Below are positions 52,867 to 62,313 of a stretch of 64,000 bases of DNA, piece by piece (the stretch's first letter is position 1; every line of letters begins with the position of its first letter). Source of the stretch: Phycisphaeraceae bacterium (GTDB lineage Bacteria > Planctomycetota > Phycisphaerae > Phycisphaerales > UBA1924); NCBI GenBank assembly GCA_019636535.1, contig JAHBXK010000004.1, positions 98,842 through 162,841 of the forward strand, given 5' to 3'. The notes beneath the pieces are model-generated. The model was not told the DNA's origin, made no database searches, and saw only the letters and a list, made by a program, of their open reading frames with translations. A program made the translations under genes and the position numbers.

Positions 52867-54568
52867 CCTTCATCGACGAGTTCGCCTTCTTGATGACCAA
52901 CGCCCGTCCACCCTCGGCCGCGTTGGTCGAGAGTTGCGCCGTGAACATCATGCTCACGTCCACCCACCCGCAGTCGCTCCCGTCCGTGGTCGCCTCGACC
53001 ACGATCGCCTCCATCCACGTTGAGGCGTCCCCTTTGGAGATCGGCCCGTACGACCGGATGACGATCGGCGTGTCGCTGCCGCACGGCTCGGCGTTGGGAT
53101 CGAAGATCGAAGAGAGCGACGGGGTCGGGTCGTCGTGGATCGGCGTGCAGGCTTCTTCGTGCAGTTGGAAGGGCGCCAGGCCGATCGAGCCGCCGCCGAG
53201 CGCTGAGGGCAGGTGGGCGTAGCGGCCGTGGAAACCGCTCGTCGGCGAAGGGGGGATGTCGATCGCTCCGCCACCCGTACCGATCTTGACCTGCCCATTC
53301 CAAGTGCCGCTCATGTCGTCCGCATTGATGATGATCTGACCGGCAAGTCCGGGGTTGCCGCCGCCGGGCGCAGGGAGTGTGATCGTGCCGCCGAGCGTGT
53401 TCCCGATGAACACCTGCCCTGTTGTGGTCAGTCCGCCGTTCAGCGCGAGAACCACGCCGCCGCCGCTCAGGTTGCCGTACGTGCGGATCATGCCCGAGAC
53501 CGGCCCGTTCACGGTCACGTTCTGGTTGATGTCGCCGCGCTCCACGCCGCTCGGCCTGCCGAACTTCAACGTCCCGGCGATCGGCCCATTGACCGTCAGC
53601 GGCGCGCCCAGCGCGGCCGTGGTGCTCGTGAATCCCTTGAGCCAGAACTCGCCTCCCGACGGGATGGACCCGACGGAGATCGCGTTGCCGGAGGAGTTGG
53701 TCAACGCGGTGACGCTCCCGGTCAATGCGCCATTGATCGTCGCCGGGAGTTGGAAACTCCCGGCCAGTTCGATCATGGCATCGCAGTCGCCGGTGATCGA
53801 GAGGCCGCGGGGGGAATCCGTCGAACTGGTCGTCAGAGCAAAGTTAGCCGTCTGGAGCGAGCCCGCGAAGTCGCCGTTCACGCGGAGCCGCTCGACGTTC
53901 CGATCGTTGGGCGTCGAGATGTCGGCGTAGATGTTCCCGCCGACGATCTGGCCGATGTTCTGCGAGGTCTGGATAGTCACAGGTACGGACGGCGTGCCGA
54001 TGTCACCGATGACGACCAGCGAATTGATCGGGCCTCCGAGCGCCGAGACGTCGCCGTAGAGCGAGCCATCGATCTGCAGGCTTGTCAGTGACGCCGTTCC
54101 CCCGCCGCCCTCGGGTACCAACTCGATCCCACCCGTCACGTCGCCGAAAATGCGCGACGGGTTGATGAGATCGTTAACGCGGATCGAGCCGACGGACCCA
54201 GCACAAACGACCACGAGTTGGTTCTGACCCGTGCTGCTGCCCATATCGATCGCGTCGATCGAGCCGATGCCGACCTGTCCAATCGAACCTCTAACGTCGA
54301 TCAAGGCCGTCTGCGACGTGGTGTTGCTGAGCGTGATGAATCGAATGTTCTCCGTCGATAGGCCGCGGATCGTGAAAGTGGCCGGATCACCCGATTGCGT
54401 GTTGGAGAGCGTGATGTCGTACTTGCCCGCGTGCGGACCTGACGTGATCAAGGTCACCGTTGCGGCCGTGCCGGACGTCGGGGTCCGGCTGACCGTTGGT
54501 GTGCCCCCCGCTACTCCGCAGAGTCCGAAGGCGAGGGTGAATGCGATAACGGTGCGTCTCCGACGCAT
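52799..54568 (-). CDS. Exported beta-repeat protein, N-terminal part of frameshifted gene
   Basis: ATG 54568 has AAGGAG six bases upstream and is followed by a signal peptide (TVIAFTLAFGLCGVAGG). The 589-residue frame is mostly short beta-strands with Gly, Ser, Thr, Asn and Asp (IDAIDMGSSTG, VNDLINPSRIFGDVTGG, IDGSLYGDVSALGGPI), probably a beta-helix or adhesin-like stalk. After KANSSMKDP it leaves the natural frame and stops 23 codons later. The correct continuation is in the -1 frame to 52392 (see that entry). As it stands, the secreted product would lack its dockerin-like end. It lies directly downstream of a SUMF1-like gene with which it overlaps by 58 bases. Confidence 0.75.
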   Translation of the reverse strand: MRRRRTVIAFTLAFGLCGVAGGTPTVSRTPTSGTAATVTLITSGPHAGKYDITLSNTQSGDPATFTIRGLSTENIRFITLSNTTSQTALIDVRGSIGQVGIGSIDAIDMGSSTGQNQLVVVCAGSVGSIRVNDLINPSRIFGDVTGGIELVPEGGGGTASLTSLQIDGSLYGDVSALGGPINSLVVIGDIGTPSVPVTIQTSQNIGQIVGGNIYADISTPNDRNVERLRVNGDFAGSLQTANFALTTSSTDSPRGLSITGDCDAMIELAGSFQLPATINGALTGSVTALTNSSGNAISVGSIPSGGEFWLKGFTSTTAALGAPLTVNGPIAGTLKFGRPSGVERGDINQNVTVNGPVSGMIRTYGNLSGGGVVLALNGGLTTTGQVFIGNTLGGTITLPAPGGGNPGLAGQIIINADDMSGTWNGQVKIGTGGGAIDIPPSPTSGFHGRYAHLPSALGGGSIGLAPFQLHEEACTPIHDDPTPSLSSIFDPNAEPCGSDTPIVIRSYGPISKGDASTWMEAIVVEATTDGSDCGWVDVSMMFTAQLSTNAAEGGRALVIKKANSSMKDPAKLRTGWCRVALSGKRSTRC

Positions 54569-55665
54569 GTGCGACTCCTTCTTCTTGATCGTGAAAGATG
54601 CAAGCAACAACTTACAAGCAACAAGCAGGCGCTCCCGGGTCCGGGAACGGCGGAAGCCAATCGCAGCCCGTGCCGACCAGCATGGGAGGCACCCGAAAAC
54701 AACGAATCGATCGGATCCGAAATTGTCGTGATGCCCCAGAAACTCGACCCGCGCAGCACCCGAGATCTGAGCCCAAAGGACGTTTCGGTCCACTCGGACC
54801 ACCCCCCCGAACCGTCGAGCAGCCCCCACGGCGATTGCACGTCCGGGTACGAACCGACCGGCACCCACACCCGATCCGATCCGCTGTCGATGTGCAGGCT
54901 GGCGCTGGTCTGCCCCGTGCCGTTGCCGCCGAGTTCCACCGGATAGCCCGGAATCGGCGCCGTGTCGGAGGTCGTCGGGTACCGCCAGTACCCCTCCTGA
55001 TCCGGCCCGTTCCTGTGCGGGTCGTAGTGCATCCCCTTGGTCCACTCGTCCAGATTCGGGATCCAGAACTTCGCACCCGGTGACCGGACCAGTTGGTCGT
55101 TGTAGGACCCATCGGGGTTGCGCGTGAAGGTGGACGTGTCGTAGACGCCCGACGCGAACGCGGCCACATCCGTGCGCTTATCGTTGTGCAACCAGTTGGC
55201 GTACCGCGCCGCCATCCGCCAGCCGACGCTCACCGGCATCTGCTCGACGGGCTCGGGCACCCAGTAGACGCTCGGGTCGGCGTCGGTGGGGCGGCTCCAG
55301 CCGCCAGTGAACTCGACGGGGTCGAACGTCTGCGATTCGTCGTAGTGGGGCAGGTATGCGACCACGAACTCGTGCCACTGCTTGGCCGTGATCTCCGTCC
55401 GCGTGAGACGGTACTCGTAGTTCACGGTGCCGATATGCAACTGGGCGTTAGCATCGAAGAAGCCCGGCGCCTCAGCCGGCGTCGCTGCCCGATTCCCCGG
55501 CGAGCCGATCGTCACCCAGTCCAGGCCGTAGTCCGGGATCGGCCCCGCCACCGCCGCGCCCGGCAGCACCGCCGCGCACGCAGCCGCGAACACCGCCGAC
55601 AGCAGCATCGCCCACGCCGACTTCACCCATCCGGACTCGCTCTTCACGTTCATCTTTGTCTCCAT
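54511..55665 (-). CDS. SUMF1/FGE-like exported protein with altered PEP-CTERM-like tail
   Basis: The 384-residue protein has a signal peptide (AWAMLLSAVFAAACAAVLPGAAVAG) and a formylglycine-generating-enzyme-like domain: VNYEYRLTRTEITAKQWHEFVVAY, PVSVGWRMAARYANWLHND, FWIPNLDEWTKGM and GGWSEWTETSFGLRSRVLRGSSFW. Catalytic Cys pairs of true FGE are not apparent, so it is likely a non-enzymatic C-type-lectin-like relative. The end resembles a PEP-CTERM signal (VPGPGSACLLLVSCCL then RSRRR), but the frame continues for about 20 extra residues and overlaps the next gene by 58 bases. ATG 55665 is given; ATG 55653 has a better-placed GGAG. Confidence 0.8.
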   Translation of the reverse strand: METKMNVKSESGWVKSAWAMLLSAVFAAACAAVLPGAAVAGPIPDYGLDWVTIGSPGNRAATPAEAPGFFDANAQLHIGTVNYEYRLTRTEITAKQWHEFVVAYLPHYDESQTFDPVEFTGGWSRPTDADPSVYWVPEPVEQMPVSVGWRMAARYANWLHNDKRTDVAAFASGVYDTSTFTRNPDGSYNDQLVRSPGAKFWIPNLDEWTKGMHYDPHRNGPDQEGYWRYPTTSDTAPIPGYPVELGGNGTGQTSASLHIDSGSDRVWVPVGSYPDVQSPWGLLDGSGGWSEWTETSFGLRSRVLRGSSFWGITTISDPIDSLFSGASHAGRHGLRLASAVPGPGSACLLLVSCCLHLSRSRRRSRTCVGDAPLSHSPSPSDSAE

Positions 55666-55907
55666 ACGACCCTCTGTCGGTCATGTTGCCGAGAATCGAC
55701 GACTCCCGACATCAATTTCCCGTGAATGCGCAACCATCGCCGACCTCGCGACAGCGTTGATCGTCCCCTCATATCCCTTGTTCCCTCAACGTGCGCGAGT
55801 CGGTTCCCACCATCGGCGATCATCTCGACCGCCCAGCGGCCAACTCGCAAGCAGCGACATCGCATCGCACCGACCTCATCCCCACCCCCTCCGCGTACAG
55901 TCCCGCC

Positions 55908-57116
<1,209 letters not shown>

Positions 57117-57164
57117 TCGCCCGCCACGCCGCCCCCCGGTCGCGCCTGATCGCTCGCAACAAAC

Positions 57165-58487
57165 TCACGCCATCGCCGCGAGTTTCCTGAACCCCGACCG
57201 CAGCGCACCGATCAGCCCGTCCACCTCGCTCATCGTCATCGGCGTCGACATCGCCACCGAACCCGAGTTGATGAGGATGAAACCCTCCTCGAACATGTGG
57301 CTCAGCAGCACCTTCAGCCGCTTGTTCTCCTCCGCTGAGAGATACGCCTCGCGATAGTCCCGCGGCGGTGTCGGCTTCAAGTGAATGCGGAACATCGACC
57401 CCGCGCCCGTAACGCTCGCCGTCACCCCCGTCTCGCGGATGGCCTCTTCTGTCCGTCTCCTCGCAACGCTCGCCAGTTCGTTCAGCCGGTCCACCGCTGC
57501 GCGATCGAACTTCATCATCGTCGACAGCCCCGCCCCCACGCTCACCGGGTTCGCCGAGAACGTCCCCGAGTGCGGGAACACATACCGCGGCGAGCGCGGG
57601 TTCAGCACGTCCATGATCTCAGCGCGGCCCGCGATCGCCCCGATCGGAAACCCGCCGCCGATCATCTTCCCGAGTGCGGTCAGGTCCGGCTTGACGCCGT
57701 ACTCCTCCTGCAAACCCCCATAGCACGACCGGAACGTGATCACCTCGTCGATCAGCAGCAGCACGCCGTTCCGCTCCGTCCAGTCCCGCAGCGCAGCGAC
57801 ATACGCCGGGTCCGCGGGGTTCAGCCCAACGCGGTGCGGCATCAGGTCGATCACCACGCACGACAGCCGATCCTTCACGCGGTCCAGGAGCGCGATCGTC
57901 CGATCGATCTGGTTGAAGGGAACCACCACCACCTCGTCCACGGCCGACCTGGGTGTGCCGTGAACCAGCGGCACGCGCCCCGGCTCATCAAGGCTCCCCC
58001 AGTTCGCCGGCGTCGGCGCCTGGCTCACCTCCAGATAGTCGTAGCCCCCGTGATAAGCCCCCTCGGCCTTGGCGATCATCGGCCGACCCGTAAAGGCTCG
58101 CGCCACCTTCACGCCCACCATCAGCGCTTCGGTCCCCGAGTTCACAAACCGCAGCCGCTCGAACCCCGCGTTGCGCATCCGCAGATGCTCAGCGCACCGG
58201 ATCTCCACCTCCGTCGCCACGCTGAACGCCGTGCCGCGTCGAAGTTGCTCCGTCACCGTGCGGATCATGTCCGCGTCCGCATGGCCGTGGATCAGCGACG
58301 CCATGTTGTTGGCAAAGTCGATCCGCGTCACGCCCTCAACGTCGGTCAGCCGACACCCCTCCGCACGCTCGGCGTACAGCGGGTGCGGGTCGTGCAGCGC
58401 CGCGTTCCGGCTCACGCCCCCCGGCAGGATCCGCATCGCCCGCTCGTACAACTCAGCGCTCCGGGTCGTCTCGATCTGCGTGCTCAT
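57165..58487 (-). CDS. Class III aminotransferase (glutamate-1-semialdehyde/beta-amino acid type)
   Basis: This PLP enzyme of 440 residues resembles glutamate-1-semialdehyde aminomutase: SAELYERAMRILPGGV, FVNSGTEALM (NSGTE 116-120), AYHGGYDYLEV, LLIDEVITF (Asp247) and the PLP lysine K274 in ALGKMIGGGFPIGA. The same subgroup also includes beta-amino acid aminotransferases such as those acting on beta-phenylalanine. ATG 58487 has GGAG eight bases upstream. It is the last gene of an operon that starts with an aminomutase making a beta-amino acid, so an amino-group transfer from a beta-amino acid to yield a 3-oxo acid fits context better than heme synthesis. Substrate is inferred. Confidence 0.88.
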   Translation of the reverse strand: MSTQIETTRSAELYERAMRILPGGVSRNAALHDPHPLYAERAEGCRLTDVEGVTRIDFANNMASLIHGHADADMIRTVTEQLRRGTAFSVATEVEIRCAEHLRMRNAGFERLRFVNSGTEALMVGVKVARAFTGRPMIAKAEGAYHGGYDYLEVSQAPTPANWGSLDEPGRVPLVHGTPRSAVDEVVVVPFNQIDRTIALLDRVKDRLSCVVIDLMPHRVGLNPADPAYVAALRDWTERNGVLLLIDEVITFRSCYGGLQEEYGVKPDLTALGKMIGGGFPIGAIAGRAEIMDVLNPRSPRYVFPHSGTFSANPVSVGAGLSTMMKFDRAAVDRLNELASVARRRTEEAIRETGVTASVTGAGSMFRIHLKPTPPRDYREAYLSAEENKRLKVLLSHMFEEGFILINSGSVAMSTPMTMSEVDGLIGALRSGFRKLAAMA

Positions 58488-58512
58488 GATTCTGCTCCGA
58501 TTGCCCAGGGTC

Positions 58513-59166
58513 TCACCGACGACGAAGGGGCGCGCCCGTGCGCTCCCGGACATACTCGAACTCCACGCCGGGGCACAGTTCGACCACCTCGAACCCCGCG
58601 GGCGTCACGTCGATCACCGCCAGTTCCGTGTACACCCGGTTGATCACGCCCCGCCCCGTCAGCGGGTACGTGCACCGCTCCACCAACTTCGGCTCACCGG
58701 TCTTCGTGCAGTGCTGCGTGATCACGTACACCGACTTCACCCCCGCCACCAGGTCCATCGCGCCCCCCACCGCGGGAATCGCGTCCGGCTCACCCGTCGA
58801 CCAGTTGGCCAAGTCGCCGTTGCAGGCGACCTGCATCGCCCCCAGCACGCACAGGTCGATGTGCCCACCCCGGATCATCGCGAAACTGTCCGCGTGGTGG
58901 AAGTACGCAGCCCCCGCCAGCGCTGTCACCTGCCGCTTCCCCGCGTTGATCAGTTCCGGGTCCCCCGCACCCTTCTCCGGCGACGGCCCCATCCCCAACA
59001 AGCCGTTCTCGGTGTGATAGATCAGCGTCCGCCCCTCGGGAACAAACCGCGCCACCAGCTCCGGAATCCCGATCCCCAGGTTCACGTACGAGCCGTCGGG
59101 AATGTCCACCGCCAGCCGACGAGCCATCTCGTCCCTGCTCCACCCGATCTCCTCGGTGTTCGTCAT
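58513..59166 (-). CDS. 3-oxoacid CoA-transferase, subunit B
   Basis: This 217-residue subunit carries the active-site glutamate that forms the CoA-thioester intermediate, in HTENGLLGMGP. Other family text: VNLGIGIPELVARFVPEG, GGHIDLCVLGAMQV, GAMDLVAGVKSVYVITQHCTKTGEPKLVERCTYPLTG. ATG 59166 (MTNTEE) overlaps the subunit A stop codon by four bases; the open frame upstream is ignored. With subunit A it transfers CoA from succinyl-CoA or acetyl-CoA to a 3-oxo acid such as acetoacetate, 3-oxoadipate or, as argued from context, a 3-oxo-6-amino/acetamidohexanoate. Confidence 0.94.
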   Translation of the reverse strand: MTNTEEIGWSRDEMARRLAVDIPDGSYVNLGIGIPELVARFVPEGRTLIYHTENGLLGMGPSPEKGAGDPELINAGKRQVTALAGAAYFHHADSFAMIRGGHIDLCVLGAMQVACNGDLANWSTGEPDAIPAVGGAMDLVAGVKSVYVITQHCTKTGEPKLVERCTYPLTGRGVINRVYTELAVIDVTPAGFEVVELCPGVEFEYVRERTGAPLRRR

Positions 59167-59873
59167 GGGTAACTCGCTCCCGCGGCCACCAGTTCCGATT
59201 CGTGCGCCGGGTTCGGCACCTCCACGACGCGGTCGACAAAGATCCCCGGCGTCACCACCACCTCCGGGTCGATCTCCCCCGGCGAAACCACCGAACGCAC
59301 CTGCACGATCGACACCTTCGCCGCCATCGCCATGATCGGCCCGAAGTTCCGCGCCGTCTTGTTGTACACCACGTTGCCGTGCGTGTCCGCGCACTGACCC
59401 TTGATCAGCGCAAAGTCCGCCCGCAGCCACCGCTCCAGCAGGTACTCCTTCCCGTCGAACACCCGCGATTCCTTCCCCTCCGCCAGCGGCGTCCCCACCG
59501 CCGCCGGCGTGTAGAACGCCGGAATCCCCGCCCCGCCCGCGCGGATCCGCTCCGCCAGCGTCCCCTGCGGAACCAACTCCAGTTCGATCTTCCCGCGACG
59601 ATACAGATCCGGAAAGACCGTCGAGTTCGCCGTCCGCGGGAACGAGCAGACCACCTTCGCCAGCCGATCGGCCTTCAGCAGCGCGGCCAGACCAACCTCG
59701 CCGCTCCCCGTGTTGTTGCTGATCACCGTCAGGTCGCGCGCGCCCCGATCGATCAGCGCGTGGATCAGTTCGACGGGGCTGCCCGCCTCGCCGAACCCGC
59801 CGATCATCACGGTCGCACCGTCCGGAATGTCGGCGACGGCCTCGCCGGGCCCCTTGACTCGTTTGTCGATCAT
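59163..59873 (-). CDS. 3-oxoacid CoA-transferase, subunit A
   Basis: The 236-residue protein shows the CoA-transferase I signature: DIPDGATVMIGGFGEAGSPVELIHALIDRG and, later, ADFALIKGQCADTHGNVVYNKTARNFGP. The CoA-binding region GSGEVGLAALLKADRLAKVVCSFPR is typical. It starts 13 bases after the aminomutase gene stops and overlaps subunit B by four bases (ATGA), so the operon order is aminomutase, A, B, aminotransferase. It pairs with subunit B to give a heteromeric enzyme. Confidence 0.94.
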   Translation of the reverse strand: MIDKRVKGPGEAVADIPDGATVMIGGFGEAGSPVELIHALIDRGARDLTVISNNTGSGEVGLAALLKADRLAKVVCSFPRTANSTVFPDLYRRGKIELELVPQGTLAERIRAGGAGIPAFYTPAAVGTPLAEGKESRVFDGKEYLLERWLRADFALIKGQCADTHGNVVYNKTARNFGPIMAMAAKVSIVQVRSVVSPGEIDPEVVVTPGIFVDRVVEVPNPAHESELVAAGASYP

Positions 59874-59886
59874 CGTCGATTGCCGA

Positions 59887-61317
59887 TCAGTGCGCTGCCA
59901 GCGTCGTCGCGTCCTTCACACGCGAGTAGTCGAACAGACCCGCCTCGTCGAACAGCACCCGGTCCTCGTAGTCGTTGAACCAGATCGCCTTCGGGTTCCG
60001 CCCGACGATGCACACCTTGCAGCGGTCCGGCGCCTTCCCGGCGTTCCGCAGGATCTTGAAGATCACCACGCCGTGCTCCGCGCCGGCCAGGCCCTCGATC
60101 GGCTCGTTCGTCACCGCCACCACCTCGGTCTTGCCCTTGTAGTGCGTGATCGACAGCCGCGCGTGCGCCTCCACGCCCGACAGCCCCTTCTGCGACTCGT
60201 TCAGGATCTGCCACGCACGCTCGATCGGCACGTTGAAAGCCCGGTACGCGACGATGTCCCGACCGCAGAAGAAGTAGTGGTTGTCCGCGCCGATCCGCTT
60301 GATCTCACGCTGCATGATCCGCAGCGCATCCGGATCGTCGTTGATGTCCCGGATGATCGGCGTCTGGTTCTCCACCGTGACCCACCCGCGCGCCAGCACG
60401 CCCCGCATCGCCGCCAGCGTGTCCGGAACCCACTTGTAGAACCCCTTCTCGTCCTGCTCGTACTCACCCGAGTCGTTCTTCACCAGGAACTCGTCCGGGT
60501 GCTCGAAGTGAATCATGATGTGCAGACCCACCTCCGGGTACGTCTCGTGGAACGCGTCCAGCATCGCCAGGAACGTCTCGTCGAACCGCTTCGGATAGAA
60601 CGCCATCTCCTTGGTGCCGATCCGGATCGACTCGATCCCCGCCTCCGCCAGCGCCGCCAGCCACGCCGCGATCTTCGAGTTGTTCAGCACCATCGGGTCG
60701 CCGCCCGAGAGCAGAATCTCACGCAACTTCTCCCGGCCCGAGTCCGGGTGACGGCCGCCGTTCGCGGCCACCTTCGCGTTGAACTCGCGGATGTACTCCG
60801 TCACCGCCGGAATCTCCGCAAGCCCCTTCTTCGCGACCGTCCCGTCCTTCCGCGCGATCTCCTTCCGCGCGATCAGTTCCTCCCGGTAGCAGAACCGGCA
60901 GTGCGCTGAGCACGTCGAGACCACATACAGCAGACCCATCTCGTACTTGTGCAAGAGACCCTCGACCGGGCTGTAGTCCATCTGATGTCCGGGATCCTCC
61001 GACCCCGCAAGATCCATCGTTTCATCCGGGCTCGCCTTCACCAGCCGCTGCATCGGCTTGCTCTTGGTCGCAAGGTCGAAGTAGTGCCGCGTCACCTTCA
61101 CCGGCATCCGCTTCTCAACGTCGCGCGCGGTCCCCTTCAGCCCGCCCAGCTGCACCAGCTCGTCCCGGCTGTAGAAGTTCATCATGTCCGCCGGCGCGCG
61201 CTCGTCGATGAAAGGCGCCAACCCGTTGATGATCTCGCGCTTGTACTGCGCATCGACCACGCGCTCAAGAAAGCGCTGCTCGCGTTCGGTCTGGACGTAC
61301 TCAACGGTTGACGGCAT
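59887..61317 (-). CDS. KamA-family radical SAM 2,3-aminomutase-like protein
   Basis: The 476-residue protein has the radical SAM cluster STCSAHCRFCYREEL, with cysteines 136, 140 and 143 in CX3CX2C spacing, followed by ILLSGGDPMVLNN, a typical KamA segment. KamA enzymes use PLP and a [4Fe-4S] cluster to move an amino group from C2 to C3 of lysine or glutamate. This protein belongs to a variant group: the C-terminal part (ARLSITHYKGKTEVVAVTNEP) differs from classical KamA, and the PLP lysine cannot be firmly assigned. GGAGG precedes ATG 61317 at good spacing. It heads the operon with the CoA-transferase and aminotransferase genes and is divergent from an RpiR-type regulator. The substrate is open: lysine, glutamate or another amino acid. 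Confidence 0.88.
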   Translation of the reverse strand: MPSTVEYVQTEREQRFLERVVDAQYKREIINGLAPFIDERAPADMMNFYSRDELVQLGGLKGTARDVEKRMPVKVTRHYFDLATKSKPMQRLVKASPDETMDLAGSEDPGHQMDYSPVEGLLHKYEMGLLYVVSTCSAHCRFCYREELIARKEIARKDGTVAKKGLAEIPAVTEYIREFNAKVAANGGRHPDSGREKLREILLSGGDPMVLNNSKIAAWLAALAEAGIESIRIGTKEMAFYPKRFDETFLAMLDAFHETYPEVGLHIMIHFEHPDEFLVKNDSGEYEQDEKGFYKWVPDTLAAMRGVLARGWVTVENQTPIIRDINDDPDALRIMQREIKRIGADNHYFFCGRDIVAYRAFNVPIERAWQILNESQKGLSGVEAHARLSITHYKGKTEVVAVTNEPIEGLAGAEHGVVIFKILRNAGKAPDRCKVCIVGRNPKAIWFNDYEDRVLFDEAGLFDYSRVKDATTLAAH

Positions 61318-61365
61318 CGACAGATCCTCCCAGGCGTGACCCCGCCTCAGCGGCGGGCCTGAAAT

Positions 61366-61394
61366 AAAGTGTACAATTCAACCGGCAAAGTGTA
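61366..61394. promoter_or_regulatory. Two AAAGTGTA direct repeats 21 bases apart in a divergent promoter region
   Basis: AAAGTGTA occurs at 61366-61373 and again at 61387-61394, exactly two helical turns apart, in the AT-richest part of the divergent region between the aminomutase operon and the RpiR-type regulator. The first copy is also flanked by an imperfect inverted repeat (TGAAAT at 61360-61365 and AATTCA at 61375-61380). This is a good candidate operator for the regulator, shared by both directions. Confidence 0.55.
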
Positions 61395-61419
61395 ACCCAC
61401 GGTTCAGCGAGGTGCGAGC

Positions 61420-62301
61420 GTGTCCCTGCAGGATCTCATTGCCCCGGTCAGCCATGCCCTGACACCAACCGAACGCCGAATCGGGGCTTTGCTCCTCGAA
61501 GATTCCACCCTCCTGGCTTTCGGCACCGTCGCCCACATCGCCGACCGCGTCGGCACCAGCAGACCTTCGATCGTCCGCTTTGCCACCAAACTTGGCTTCG
61601 AGGGCTTCACCGCCCTCCAGGACTGGGTCCGACAAGACCTCTCCCGCCGACTCTCCAGCCCCAGCCAGCGCATCCGCCAAAGCGGCGGCAACGCCCCCCC
61701 CATCCGAACCGCCCTCGAACAGGCCGTCCGTCAGACCCTCGAAACCCTCGACGACGCCCGCCTCGACACCCTCGCCGCACCCATCGCCAAGGCCCGCGCC
61801 GTCTGGATCCTCTCCGGCGAAACCTCCATGGCCGGCGCCATCGTCCTCCACAGCGGCCTCTCCATGGTCCGGCCCGGCGTCAACCTCGTCCACGAACAGA
61901 CCGCCGCGCGACAGCTCTGCAGCGCACGCCTCGCCGACACCGCCGTCATCTACGACTTCCCCCGTTATCGGCGCCACTCCATCGTCACCGCGCGCACCCT
62001 CTCCCAACTCGGCGTCTCCATCGTCGCCATCACCGACGGCCCCCTCTCACCCCTCGCCTCCCTCACCAAGACCTGGTGCCAACTCGACATCCCCGCCGCC
62101 GGCCCCTTCGACAGCGCTGTCCCCTCCGTCCTCACCTCCGAACTCATCACCGCGCGCGTCGTCGGCATGCTCGGCGGCAAGGCGCGCGAACAGATCGACA
62201 AACTCGAAGACCTCTGGCAACGAATGGGCACCTTCCTCGAATACGTCCCGCGCAGCGAGAAAGGCCGCCCGCCCTCCGCCCGTTCCTCCCCGCGCCCATA
62301 G
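61420..62301 (+). CDS. MurR/RpiR-family transcriptional regulator
   Basis: The 293-residue protein starts at a GTG with GAGG eight bases upstream. Its N-terminal HTH domain (residues about 10-75) contains LTPTERRIGALLLEDSTLLAFGTVAHIADRVGTSRPSIVRFATKLGFEGF as one continuous block. The SIS domain follows at about 115-250 (AVWILSGETSMAGAIVLHSGLSM, FPRYRRHSIVTARTLSQLGVSIVAITDGPLSP). SIS domains usually bind phosphosugars, but some RpiR-type proteins respond to other ligands and control catabolic operons. It is divergent from the KamA-type operon and likely controls it, because direct repeats lie between the two starts. Confidence 0.92.
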   Translation: MSLQDLIAPVSHALTPTERRIGALLLEDSTLLAFGTVAHIADRVGTSRPSIVRFATKLGFEGFTALQDWVRQDLSRRLSSPSQRIRQSGGNAPPIRTALEQAVRQTLETLDDARLDTLAAPIAKARAVWILSGETSMAGAIVLHSGLSMVRPGVNLVHEQTAARQLCSARLADTAVIYDFPRYRRHSIVTARTLSQLGVSIVAITDGPLSPLASLTKTWCQLDIPAAGPFDSAVPSVLTSELITARVVGMLGGKAREQIDKLEDLWQRMGTFLEYVPRSEKGRPPSARSSPRP

Positions 62302-62313
62302 CCCCGCGCGCCC

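Noticed and set aside
57165..58487. Assignment as HemL for heme synthesis
   Set aside because: The fold fits, but operon context with a KamA-type enzyme and CoA-transferase points to catabolism; HemL is kept only as an alternative.
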